In this document: positions 1 to 10,232 of the stretch, piece by piece
How positions within the stretch are numbered: position 1 is the stretch's first letter
How the letters are laid out: every line of letters begins with the position of its first letter
Assembly (NCBI GenBank): GCA_025991245.1
Contig: BQMJ01000036.1
Coordinates: forward strand, 62,001-126,000
Reading direction: 5' to 3'
Length of the DNA stretch: 64,000 nucleotides
DNA from: Galdieria partita
Taxonomy: Eukaryota; Rhodophyta; Bangiophyceae; Galdieriales; Galdieriaceae
The notes under the pieces: model-generated
Told to the model about the DNA's origin: nothing
What the model saw: the letters and a program-made list of their open reading frames with translations, nothing else
The model's database searches: none
Position numbers and translations under genes: made by a program

Positions 1-137
1 GGGGTATCAGCTTTCAACATACACTAAATTCTTGTTAGTTGAACCAAATTTGCGTACAAACAAAGTACCTCACAAAGGTCAATAAAAAAAGGGAAACAGC
101 GTCCAACTTCTCCATATCGTCCATAACCCGAGGCCAT
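1..137 (-). CDS. NDUFS5: NADH dehydrogenase 15 kDa subunit, 5' part
   Basis: Start of an accessory subunit of mitochondrial complex I, a small intermembrane-space twin-Cys protein. Exon 1 (137 down to 69) encodes 23 residues beginning MASGYGRYGEVGRC. Intron 24-68 (45 nt, GTACTT...TTTAG) is phase 0, and exon 2 begins with CMLKADTP before the window ends. The plant family starts MASG-x-G-x-x-G-x-x-GRC followed by a DFxEC motif; here GRCFPFFIDLCECM fits with both Cys positions. The distal Cys-x9-Cys helix lies outside the window. The start is 589 bp from the start of the neighbouring membrane protein gene's upstream region only in the sense that the two are in tandem on the minus strand; the next gene's stop lies 10 bp upstream of this start. 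Family call is by resemblance to plant NDUFS5. Confidence 0.75.
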
Positions 138-146
138 GACAAACAA

Positions 147-726
147 TTAGTATTGAACGTTGGATGAATCGTTTGCTTTCATAGTACGTAGTTTGATTAA
201 CAGTGCACTGCAAAGAATCACGTAGAGAATCAAGGAAACCCAAATAGCTATTACTGCAGAACGAGCTGTTTCACAGGATCTGGAACTGTTCCCAAAAACT
301 AAGGTGCTGCAATAGACAAGTCCCGCTTCTCCCAACACGACAGCTATGGCAACTGCTCCATTGAAGACAAAAAGGAATACTGCAAGAACTAATTCAGATA
401 AGAAGACTCTTCTAGACTTTGCTAGGGTTTCAAGAAAACTTGTTCTTCCAACCTGCAAATAGAAGGATTTGAAAAGTAAAACGAGAGTGGTCAAAGAAGC
501 TAATGAACTGTAGGTTGCTACAAGAATACAGTACGAAGAGTTCTTAAAACCCAAACAGAAATTTTTAGTCGAGACGCCTGAGATATTTCCTACAGAGATG
601 GTAATAAGAGCTACCAGTGATGATGCCTAAGAGGATTAGAATCTATTTGTTCAGCGGTAGAAATAGATGACTTACAAACAGCATGAGGTAGAGCTCGGAG
701 AGCAGAGAGAGAATATTGAAGCACAT
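147..726 (-). CDS. Four-helix MARVEL-like membrane protein
   Basis: Predicted 176-residue integral membrane protein. Exons 676-726 and 147-626, intron 627-675 (49 nt, GTAAGT...TTAG, phase 0). Four hydrophobic segments are visible: one spanning the splice junction (about residues 3-27), SYCILVATYSSLASL onward, VFLSELVLAVFLFVF onward, and a last one in AVIAIWVSLILYVIL. A Cys pair (YCS...SCET) sits in the loop between helices 3 and 4, as is common in MARVEL-type tetraspan proteins. The tail is short and polar. The start ATG at 726 was chosen because it is in frame with the first helix. A further 5' exon cannot be excluded: an ATG reading MADGELQTPVSRLRF lies upstream near 1050 on the same strand. 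The family assignment is topological only; function unknown. Confidence 0.6.
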
Positions 727-1373
727 GTGTCTTTTACGTTGCTACTCGACTTTATACAAAATGGATATATTTTATAGTAAAATTTGGCGCCCATAGAAGA
801 GAAAAATGAAAAGTCACAAGTAGCTGCAAGAATCGCTCGAAATTTTTTGAACATTCCATTGACATTTCTGTATATTTTAACACATCAAGTCGAATTGATC
901 AATGCATGGATATAAAACCAATGAAAAAAAAGATGTGGAGCTTAGTTTTGGCACAAACAAATTTTATTCTTCCTATAGAGATGATGCAATGAAACGTAGC
1001 CTAGAAACCGGGGTTTGTAGTTCTCCGTCTGCCATTCGTTTGTCAATTCTGTTTGTTTGAAAAGGCAATTGGCCAATCATCACTCATTGTCAACGAGAAT
1101 TGATCCTCGAGTCGTTCGATTTTCATTTGCAACCATTCATTTCACGATGAATGGTCCCGGTGAAATCTGTCTTTCCTTGTGAAGATATTTATAGAAGCTA
1201 TGCTTCTTGTATTTTGGAATTATCCTGCGTTACTCGTAGTACCGAAAAATGCAACGAGGAATGGGCTGTTTCTAGAAACCAGTCTTGGTTTTAGTACACT
1301 ACATTTCCTAACAAGGCCCTAGCAAAGGCTGGTCACACAGACATACATTTTGAAAAAGGCTTTCTTTGTGTAT
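727..1373. other. Intergenic region between divergent genes
   Basis: About 650 bp separating the minus-strand membrane protein and the plus-strand heat shock factor. No long reading frame is convincing. It holds a heat-shock-element-like dyad (annotated separately), a TTTGGCGC E2F-like site at 783-790, the sequence CTAGAAACC twice (near 1002 and 1272), and an in-frame-looking minus-strand start (MADGELQTPVSRLRF) that could be an undetected 5' exon of the membrane protein. Confidence 0.5.
1270..1277. promoter_or_regulatory. Heat-shock-element-like dyad upstream of HSF
   Basis: The sequence TTCTAGAA is a perfect inverted pair of the nGAAn unit bound by heat shock factors, 97 bp upstream of the HSF start codon. 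No third unit in register is present, so it is a minimal site. Binding is inferred from the known HSF consensus. Confidence 0.4.
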
Positions 1374-3257
1374 ATGGAAAATAGCCTTAATAATCTAGAA
1401 ACTAGAGAGTTCAATGCCGAATTTTCATCTACCAATGAAGATAGGGCGCAGAGTCTATCGTCAACCAGAGAACCAAGTGAATTTGAAAGCAGAAGTAGTA
1501 AACGTGATTTGGAGTATGTCTTGGAGTCTCTAGGTAGCACAAAGAAACGTTACAGGGATAATTTTTCGGAACTAGTCTCTTGTCAAGTAGTGTCCAAGGA
1601 CAAAGATACGTATCTTGACTCGAATGTCAGAACTTGTACAAGTGGCTCTTCTTCTTCAAAGAATCCCCCAGCTTCCTCCTTTCATGATCCTTGTATAGAC
1701 GTTGGAACTCAAAACTCTGTCACTATACTTGCAAACAATGCATCAAGAACTGCACCCTTTGATATGACATTAACCAGTGAGCCTGCAAAGGTAGAGAGAG
1801 TTTCAAACCACCACTATACTCCTCTGCAAGAAGTCGTGCAACCATCCTTTTATTATCCTAGGATGGATGAAATTACTGAACATTCAGATAAGGGAAACCA
1901 TTTAAAAATAGGAAACTCATCTCCTGGAGAGACTGTGATACCATTTCCTCCATGGCATTGGGCTGGTTTTGGACAGAGTAGTCATGGCATTCCTGGTGTA
2001 AACAGCAGCCAGTTCAACCTAAATCAAGATGCTCATGGATATAATGTTCCTGTACAGCATTCTGCATATCCTTTGGGTCCTCATTTTCAAAATTCTATGC
2101 AGACACATGCCTATCCTGTAATCTTGCAGTACCCATTTCCTTACGTCTTTCAATATACACCCGGGTTCACTAGCCTATCAAGAGAAAATATGGAGCGTTT
2201 ACCAGCTAGAGATGAAAACAATACTCAAAGCTATCCTCAAATGAATTGCGAACTTGGCCAATCAACTCCCACCTTATATTCGATAGAAGAGAAAAGCGCC
2301 GAGCTACGGAAACAAGGCAGTACTATCGAAAGCAAACCGATCATTTCTATGGTTTCTAATGAATCGTTGAAAACTTGTGACAGTCATCAACAGGCAAACT
2401 TAGAAATGAATGAGGAAAAATTTGCAGCTATATCTTCCCCCTTCTTAAGAAAACTCTTGTCCATCGTTGAAGAGATGGATACTCAACATTTGTGTTCTTG
2501 GACAAAGAGTGGATGGTCCTTTGTAGTGTGGCATCCAATAAGATTTGAGAACGAAGTATTGCCTAGACATTACAAACACAGTAATTTCTCGAGTTTTGTT
2601 CGTCAACTCAACCAGTATGGTTTTCATAAGCTACATCCAGAAGTCTGGGAATTTGGTCATCCTTTATTCGTGAGAAATCGCATTGATCTGATAGTACGCA
2701 TATGTAGACGACCAAGTCGACGTTTGAAGAAGCAAATGGATATTCATCAAGTGGAGTCACATACGGAAGAGATGATCGACCATGTTAGTGGCCAGTATGA
2801 GGAGAATGAAGATGCTTTGAATTCCTCAGTGATATCAGTCAAGGATAATGAAGGAATTACACTGGAAGCGACAAAGTCTTTGGATAACGTATATTGGTCA
2901 CAACAAGAAGGAAACAAAGAGGAATCCCAACGAGTGCAAGACACAGTAAAGAATTTGAGTGATCGAACTTGGCAGTTATCTTTTACTAATCAGCTGCAAC
3001 AATATACCGACCAAACAATGAACACTCTCAAGGAGAAGCCAGTAGAATGGAACGATTCGCAAACCAATAATGCGGATGGACAATGTGTATTTGAACTACT
3101 TGAAAATATTTATGGAAGATTGAGTGTTATTCAAGACGAGGTGAATCAGATGCAAAGTAAGATTGACTCTTTCCAGGAAATTTTGAAAACATTATGTCTT
3201 CATTCCAAGATAACGACATCGGAAATTAGAGAGGATGACTTACACAATTCCAAGTAA
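1374..3257 (+). CDS. HSF: Heat shock factor-type transcription factor
   Basis: Nuclear DNA-binding protein of 627 residues, single exon. The first ATG in the frame is at 1374; the frame is open upstream only through a TTG. The HSF DNA-binding domain lies at about residues 355-450 (2437-2724), with the hallmark strings WSFVVWHP, LPRHYKHSNFSSFVRQLN and YGFHKL. A C-terminal helical heptad-like stretch (about residues 571-610, FELLENIYGRLSVIQDEV) could be the oligomerisation coiled coil. The N-terminal 350 residues are low in order and rich in Ser, Asn, Tyr and Pro, with an aromatic Pro-rich tract QYPFPYVFQYTP near 2128-2163. Placing the DNA-binding domain in the middle rather than at the N-terminus is unusual for the family. 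An upstream HSE-like dyad suggests autoregulation. The next gene is convergent. Confidence 0.92.
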   Translation: MENSLNNLETREFNAEFSSTNEDRAQSLSSTREPSEFESRSSKRDLEYVLESLGSTKKRYRDNFSELVSCQVVSKDKDTYLDSNVRTCTSGSSSSKNPPASSFHDPCIDVGTQNSVTILANNASRTAPFDMTLTSEPAKVERVSNHHYTPLQEVVQPSFYYPRMDEITEHSDKGNHLKIGNSSPGETVIPFPPWHWAGFGQSSHGIPGVNSSQFNLNQDAHGYNVPVQHSAYPLGPHFQNSMQTHAYPVILQYPFPYVFQYTPGFTSLSRENMERLPARDENNTQSYPQMNCELGQSTPTLYSIEEKSAELRKQGSTIESKPIISMVSNESLKTCDSHQQANLEMNEEKFAAISSPFLRKLLSIVEEMDTQHLCSWTKSGWSFVVWHPIRFENEVLPRHYKHSNFSSFVRQLNQYGFHKLHPEVWEFGHPLFVRNRIDLIVRICRRPSRRLKKQMDIHQVESHTEEMIDHVSGQYEENEDALNSSVISVKDNEGITLEATKSLDNVYWSQQEGNKEESQRVQDTVKNLSDRTWQLSFTNQLQQYTDQTMNTLKEKPVEWNDSQTNNADGQCVFELLENIYGRLSVIQDEVNQMQSKIDSFQEILKTLCLHSKITTSEIREDDLHNSK

Positions 3258-3516
3258 TGATGTACTACACTTATAATAAGCTTTTGGTTTTCATTTTTTG
3301 TTGTAACAATACTGTATAAAAGAAATTTAAAGTCACTGCTCTGTTTCCAAAGAATGAAGAAAAGTAAATCACTTCCCAATGAAAACAACTTAAACTTCAA
3401 AGTAAACAAAGGCTTTTATAGAATCAACACTTCATTTTACAGCAATAAGATGATATGACCATCTTGTTGCATAGCGGAATTTGAAATCCCTGACAAAAGT
3501 TAATGGATAAAGTGCG

Positions 3517-5893
3517 TCAGAGTAAAATACCCCGTGACACTTGTTCATAGTCATTTTCATCTCCAAAATCCGAGATCGTCCTATCTCGAAGTAACTGGAG
3601 AGCCATTTCCGCTCGACCACGAACTTCAACATTCGAATCAGCTAGTAACCCTTCCAACATTTCTTCATAACCCATCTCCATAAAAGATGCAATTCGTGCC
3701 CTTCGATAATCTGCAAGATTAGAGACATCATTTATGTCATTCGTCTCTTTCCATATGAGGTTGATGATACACCAAATTGTGGCAATTCGGATCAAATAAC
3801 TCGGATTGGTCAGAAAATTCAGCAACAATTTGGGAATTTTCGAGTTACAAATAGCTTGTTTGTGTCTTTCGCTTCCGACTACGAAATTACAAACGACATA
3901 TAATGCTTGTAATACAACTTCCATACATGGTGATTGAAGAGAATCTAAATGATATCAATACCATATCATCTACGAGCTCAAGCAGATGGTGCTCACCTTG
4001 AATACAAAGAACAAGGCGATAACAATGTTCATCGATGAAATCCAAAATATTCTCCCTTTCACATTCTATTGAAAAAGTACAGGTCAAGTTGCGTAGTAAA
4101 TTAATTCCCTATAAAATTTCTATCTTATGACTTCTTCACAATGCTACTCAAAAATACCTGTTCTTGGAAAGAATAATCCTCTCCTTTCTCAATCAAACAA
4201 AAGATATAGTCCATTCCAATCTCGTCAATAATTCTCTTTTTCATTTTGGACCCTGAAAGAAATAAAAGATTTTTAAGTGCCCAGACAGCATAATACTTCA
4301 ATGATTTGTCATTAGAATGACAAAGGTTCAATAGAGTTGTCAAACCATTGCTTTCAAGAAATGAGTTCTTCAAAGGACTAAAATAGAGAACCAAATTGCA
4401 TACAGTGGAAAGTGCTTGAATTTGAACCTAATCAAGTTTTAAAGGAAACAAGTGGTGTCCATAACTTTCTCACCTGCTTATTTTCATCGCTTAGGCTCCT
4501 AAGTAGAGGTTCCATTAAAACTGCCTCTGCTAGAGATGCACGTAGATTTCTAACTGAACGAGATAGTGATCGCAAAGCAGACAAGCCTGCAATCCTCAAT
4601 TCCGGATAAGAAGTATCCAAACTATTGACCACCAATGAGAACAATCTGGACTCGATTACTAGACGACGACATTCCTCCACAAGAGAACACACAGCCTAGT
4701 TTCATGAATAAGTATGAGAAAATACTTTCAATCCATATACTTACCGCTACTGCTTGTAAAAGAATACAGGCCGCTTCTACATCGCTTATATTTATATTAT
4801 GTCCCAGTTCTATCAAACAATGAACCAAGTTGCAGTCAAAAGCCTGCTGTTGATAGATTTCTGCTATAGCAACAACTTGAGTCAACATCTTGCAACCCTC
4901 CAACTGGATATTTCTATCTCTATTGGATAGCATTCTGTTCAAGAAGGGCATAATAATAACTGCAGTATCCTTCGAAGCTTGATCTTCTTGTAAAAGACTA
5001 AAATTCATCAAATTTGTATAAAGTCTGCAAGCAATAACTTTCAATGTCATATCTACTCCTTTCATCACCTCCACCAAAAGCTCAACAAAATTGTGTTCAA
5101 TAAACTGCTTTCCAATTTCTCTATGATTCCGGTTCAGACAATACTGAAAAATTATCCCTTCTACACTTACCTGTTTCTCATAGTAAGAGATTTCAATACG
5201 TTTAAATACGGAGTCAATGTTCTAGGATCTCTCAAATTGCATGACTTGAGTTTTTCAAAGCAAAAGTTTGATATTCGGAACCAGTCCACAATTTGTTCAG
5301 ATTCGGCATTTTCCAGACAACTATCCAAACATGAACAGTTCAAGAGGACCATATTCAGAAGTTGTTACCGACCTTGTTAAAATAAAACAAGTGCATTCTC
5401 GTAGACTCGCAGATGCGAAGGGATTACAAAATAAACTACAAACGCTTTCCAACAGTTGAATGTTCTCCAAAAATATCTTTGCAGGTCTTTCTACAGATTT
5501 CAAAGCTCCAAGTATACAAAGTGAAGCCTGTTTCACTAGTCGCTCGTCATCTGAAGATAATAAAGACAGTAAAGTGCAGAGGCCCGAATTGGACGCTACT
5601 TGTTCTGCTCCAGCCACATTATTGTTGGCTAAGATTCCTATTGTGCCACAGATTTGCCACTAAACAGTCTCGGACAAGGACAAAAAACGCAACAAGACTT
5701 TTCTTACGGTTAACTCTGAATCCCTTCTATCGATAAGCTTCAGCAAAGTGGGAATAATACCCTGCTTTATGTACGCTTGTTTCTTAGCGGGATGACCAAC
5801 ACATAAGTTTTTTATTCTCTTTACAGTTTCCTTTAGAGTATCGGTTGCCTCACTTTCCAAACAAAGGCTTCCTGTTCCTATCGTCTCATCCAT
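3517..5893 (-). CDS. ARMC8: Armadillo-repeat protein ARMC8 (GID5-like)
   Basis: Scaffold of the GID/CTLH E3 ubiquitin ligase, inferred from fold and length. Eight exons: 5708-5893, 5373-5659, 5171-5320, 4745-5120, 4474-4695, 4158-4427, 3997-4108 and 3517-3944, with seven introns of 46-52 nt. The spliced frame gives 676 residues, close to human ARMC8. Leucine-rich armadillo helices run throughout, for example LVKQASLCILGALKS and YYAVWALKNLLFLS. The C-terminal repeat IATIWCIINLIW followed by RRARIASFMEMGYEEML resembles the end of ARMC8. It starts MDETIGTGS. Importin-alpha and catenin families are less likely because the overall length and C-terminal signature fit ARMC8. All splice sites were chosen to keep frame. 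Confidence 0.75.
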
Positions 5894-6073
5894 TTTCTTC
5901 TTTCTCTCTCAAAAACATTCGATTTTGGAATGGAATAAGCTCTTGAAAAATCTTAAAACAATCACTACAGAGAAGAGTTCAAATAACTGAATCCTAATAT
6001 CTTTGGATTATATGTGATAATACTTCTACCATTTCTCTACAAAAGACTTCAAGTTGTATGCGTTGAATGAATT

Positions 6074-7447
6074 TCACTCTGTACAAAGTTCAAAAACTCT
6101 TCGATTTCGTGAGTTTTTAGACTTTCTCTTGTCTTCTTCTCTTTGAGTTTCTATCGAATGAGGTTTCTCTCTAGACACAGCTTGCTCTTTTGGTTCTTGT
6201 ATTCGCAAATTTTGAAGCCTTTGAGAAATCGTTGTTCGACTATTATCCAAAAGCATAAAAGGAATGCTCTTGACTAGTAGTCTTTCTGATTCATAAACAA
6301 TAGTGCTCCAATCAGGTTCTCTTTCATGATAAACAGTAGAATTCTGCTTTTGATAAAGTTGATATAATTGATATGCTTCTATTGACAATGCTCGTTGAGA
6401 ACAAGTCAATTTGGTAAAAGAAAATTTTCCTAATAACTTTTGAATTTGTTGTTTTTGGAGTATCTCACAGCAATATCGAAGACAAGCAACCTTCAAGCCA
6501 TGTTCCATTTTCATATCTGAAACTTTGCCAAGATAAAAACAGGACATTGCTTTACTAAGAAGTAAATGAAATTCCGCAAACTTCAATATTGTTGAAGTTA
6601 CTGGCTCACATCCTTGAATTGAAGAAACTTTGGCTAGGGCTTGAGTAAACATTTGTACAGCAGCATTACATAATTTCAATAGAGTCATTTCCGAAGAGCA
6701 TCTCAACTGGGCTTTATGAATGACCTTTTCTTGAGCAAGTCCTAAAGCAAGTCTACAAAATATAAATAAAATGATGATAGTCTGTCTTCACAAACCTATT
6801 CATGAATGCAGCTGCATTGGGATGAATATCCGGTGGAGTTGGAATGGAAGCCTGAATAATACATTCAGGTAAAATGTTGTCTTGCAGATATTCAAAAATT
6901 CCTGCTGCTTCACAAAGATATCTAGAAACCTATGAACACAAAAAAAGGTTGAGCAACATCGAAAATATTGTTGAAAAACCAAAGTTTACTTGATTGATTT
7001 CCTGCTCCTCTTCAGAAACAAAATTTTGTTCAGCCAAGCACAATTTCAAGGTGGCTATATTATGTGAAAATGAATATACGCAATACGCATATGTATTGTG
7101 GACTTACCATATGCTGTTAGCGCCATGGCCACTTCAAAAGCAAAGAAGGAATCAGAAAAGAATTTGCCACTAGAACTTAGAGTACTTTGCCATTGATATT
7201 GTATGTTTGTCTTAGAGTTGTCTTGAAACTTTTCTAATACCTTTCCCAACTCTGGAAGTAGCGATAAATATCCTTCAAAGGCAACTTTTAAGAACTCTGG
7301 TTCTCTACAATTGTTCAGCGACTTGGACAATCTTTCTCTACTTTCTAAAGCTTGAGACAATGTAATATATTCCTTTTTATATCTGTCTAATATATCAAGG
7401 CTGTTGGTTTTTATACAAGGGATAGCAAAAGTTGTCGAATGCAACAT
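6074..7447 (-). CDS. BRO1-domain protein
   Basis: 405 residues in four exons: 7108-7447, 6990-7054, 6796-6929 and 6074-6752. Introns are 53, 60 and 43 nt; the last is the shortest found here. The BRO1 fold is suggested by strings typical of the family: FAFEVAMALTAYG, CEAAGIFEYLQDNILP, PDIHPNAAAFMNRLALGLAQEKVIHKA and the long helix with LLSKAMSCFYLGK. BRO1 proteins bind ESCRT-III and act in endosomal sorting. This one lacks a long Pro-rich tail and matches the short BRO1-only class seen in plants and in BROX. The C-terminus is basic and charged (KEQAVSREKPHSIET). It is divergent from the quinone reductase, with a 222-bp shared upstream region. Confidence 0.75.
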
Positions 7448-7488
7448 GAAAACTCAAACGATGCTTGAGAAATGAAGACACTATCCCA

Positions 7489-7498
7489 GTGACGTGGC
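7489..7498. promoter_or_regulatory. GTGACGTGGC bZIP/G-box-like element
   Basis: A 10-bp ACGT-core element between the divergent BRO1 and WrbA genes. Its exact reverse complement, GCCACGTCAC, occurs at 15058-15067 upstream of the NADPH oxidase. ACGT-core elements are typical bZIP sites; binding here is inference. Confidence 0.35.
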
Positions 7499-7669
7499 AA
7501 TTGTTCCATTCCCTGAACTGCTATTTGCAATACTATTCATTGTTCAACAAACTTAAAGATGAAATGCATCTTCAACGGAAAGATGTTCCAACGCATTCTA
7601 TTCCAACTGAATGAAATGAAACACTCATTCATCCTTTGAAATCTCTCATTGCCACCCGCCTTTCAACGT

Positions 7670-8631
7670 ATGTCTTCCTTGTTGTCTTGTTTTGGTTGTT
7701 GTGGAGGTTCCGAAGAAACTCAAAATCCTCCTCATACAAATAGTGAAAGACAAACAACTGGTTCAAAAGTAGAGCGACAACAAAAGAACGCTACCTCCAC
7801 TGTTACCGAGAAAGAAGCCACTTCGGGAAAGGAAAAGAGCGTTGTTGCTTCAGAAAAAACCCATAAAGCCAAAGTACTCATCATCTATTGTAAGAATCGA
7901 ATCTCTTATTTGAAAGAATCAAGTAATATTCTTCTTTTAGATACTACCTATGGCCATATCAAGAAGTTAGCGGATCGTGTAAAGGAAGGTTTGGAAAAGA
8001 GTGGCAATTGCGACATAGAACTCTTTCAAGTTCCAGAGACCTTGTCTCAAGATGTACTGAAACTATTGGGAGCACCACCAAAACCTGATGATCCTGTTTT
8101 GACGTTTGAAAAACATAACAAGTTGGCTGAAGCAGACGGCTTTATATTTGGGTTTCCTACAAGATTTGGTGCTGCTTGCGCTCAAATGAAAGCGTTTTTC
8201 GATTCTTTAGGGCGTGAGTATAGCTTTGTTATAGCACACAAACGATAATATTTGTTATTAGATTTGTGGCAAAACGGCGCATTGAATGGCAAGTTAGCTT
8301 CTTTCTTTTTTTCAACAGGCACTCAGGGTGGAGGGCAAGAAACTACTGCTTGGACAGCCATAAGTCAGTTGGCACACTTGGGTTTGTTATATGTTCCCTG
8401 TGGTAAGTCAAGACTCTACAAGTTTTGAAGGCTTATGGATCCTATGAAAACTTTTCAGGTTATACTTTTGGCTCTGAAATGTTCTCTTTTGAAGAACCAC
8501 ACGGAGGTTCACCTTATGGACCTGGAACTTATGCAGGAGCTGATGGCAGTAGACAGCCTTCTCCTTATGAGGTCCAATACGCAGAACATTTAGGAAAATA
8601 TTTTGCAACAGTAATTCAACGTTTTCATTGA
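7670..8631 (+). CDS. WrbA-type NAD(P)H:quinone oxidoreductase
   Basis: FMN flavodoxin-fold enzyme that reduces quinones by two electrons. Four exons: 7670-7889, 7941-8213, 8262-8402 and 8459-8631; introns of 51, 48 and 56 nt. The spliced protein has 268 residues. Family strings are clear: KVLIIYYTTYGHI (FMN phosphate loop, formed across intron 1), [32 protein letters not shown] and [12 protein letters not shown]. The family core is about 200 residues; here an N-terminal extension of about 65 residues starts [13 protein letters not shown], a Cys cluster that could be acylated, followed by a Ser/Thr/Lys-rich linker. The first ATG (7670) was used. Likely role: oxidative stress defence. Upstream it shares an ACGT element with the NADPH oxidase. 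Confidence 0.9.
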
Positions 8632-8686
8632 ACAACAAAATATTCAAAATTTTTGAATTACTTTTCTTATTTCTATGAAATATCAG

Positions 8687-10014
8687 TCATTTCATTTCAT
8701 CTAATTGTCTCTTTTGACGAAGACGTTGTGCCAAATCACTTCGGAATCCTTTCAAATTCTGCACAGGCTTATATCTCCAAAACACAGCCAAACCAGAACC
8801 AACAAGTGACATCCAAACAACGGATATTGCACAAGGCACTCGTACTCGATATGCTGTAAAATGTAAACAAGCTAAAACAAAACCAAAGGCACTACTCTTC
8901 ATTGCAGTTTCAATTGCTACGGTACGACAGACGACTTCATTATAACCCAACAGATAAGGCAGAAAATAGCCACAAATTCCACCAATCAAATGTAATAAGA
9001 AAATAGGTATTTGTAAAGATATTCCAGCACTTAAAATCAACTTGTTGCATTGAGCTACGGCTGATCCAACAACTAAACATGTTGCAATAACCCCAACAAC
9101 TGGGGAAATAGGAAGAATGATATCTACAAACGACTTGAAATATCTATTCAATGCCATACCTAACGCAATCGGAATCAATACCACTTGAATAGTTGACCAC
9201 GCAATTCCAAGTGCATCGACTTGAACAACAGTTCCTAAAACAAATTTGGAAAGCAATGGAGTCATAACAATAGCTCCTAAAGTGGTTGCAGTTGTCATTA
9301 TCACCGAAAGAGCTACGTTGCCTTTTGCTATATAAGTGCATAGATTCGAAGCCTGTCCTCCGTTGACAGATCCTACCAAGACAAGTCCTGCAAGAATATC
9401 GGAAGGCAACTTGAATAAGCGCCCCAAAACATAAGCTAGAAAAGGAACCAGAAAATAACAACTACAGAACTGCAGTATCACTATACTTTGGTATTGACAT
9501 AATATGCAAATAAAGACAATACAAATTACTAACCTATACCAGGTCGCTTCCAAATTCGTTTGAAATCTCGAGGTGATAAAGTAATACCCATACTAAGCAT
9601 AAGAATACTTAGTGTAAAAGTGAAATACGGAGTAGATAGCCAAGTAAACGTTGTTGGCCTCCTTAAAGCTAACACTGCCACCAATAATGTCCAGAGTGGG
9701 AAGAGGTTGGTCAACAAAGTAGCAGTGTTTGTATATGTCTTCCAAAGTCTTTCGGTGAAACTTAAAGCGTGAGTAGAAATATTGTTTTCTGTTGAAGTTG
9801 AACGGGCTTCGGTTTGGCAAGCTTCACAAGAATAACTAAAATGACTATTCCTTCTATTCTTTGGTTGTAACTGGAGAAGATACGACCTTCCAACAACATA
9901 TTGCTTACAACGATGCGCACAAGGTCTCAAGTGGCTATAAGGAAAAGCAAAAGAAATAAAACTAGTCTTCGTGGACTGTTGTCTATGCTTCTCACAGATG
10001 TCTACACTTGACAT
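8687..10014 (-). CDS. BASS-family sodium/metabolite cotransporter, probably plastid
   Basis: 424 residues, exons 9534-10014 and 8687-9480, intron 9481-9533 (53 nt). Using the acceptor TATAG gives the junction RPGIVILQF, which matches the family helix much better than the nearby CTGCAG. About nine hydrophobic segments are visible; signature strings are LMLSMGITLSPRDF, SVNGGQASNLCTYIAKG and TTATTLGAIVMTP, typical of bile acid:Na+ symporter family carriers. The first 90 residues are basic and Ser-rich, consistent with a transit peptide. Plant plastid BASS members carry pyruvate or other organic acids, but the substrate cannot be read here. Start ATG at 10014 (MSSVDICEKH). It is head to head with the TL29-like gene, 218 bp apart. 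Confidence 0.88.
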
Positions 10015-10232
10015 GCTAAGCTTTATCAAGTGAATGTCGTAAACAATTTCACTCCACGTTCTATATAAATTGTCATCACAGTGACTTGTGAGATGATAAT
10101 CTATTCCGAATAAGCAAGAATGACAGACTTAAAAAGAATTCAAAGTCTCGTATACAAAGACAATAAATTTCCAACAGAATGAAAGTAGTCATCAGTTCAT
10201 AATTTATATACTCGGTTGATCGGCTCAAAGAA

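Noticed and set aside
7670-8631. Horizontal transfer of the bacterial-type quinone reductase and dienelactone hydrolase
   Set aside because: Both families are widespread in eukaryotes, and both genes carry several introns typical of the neighbours with no visible base-composition shift.
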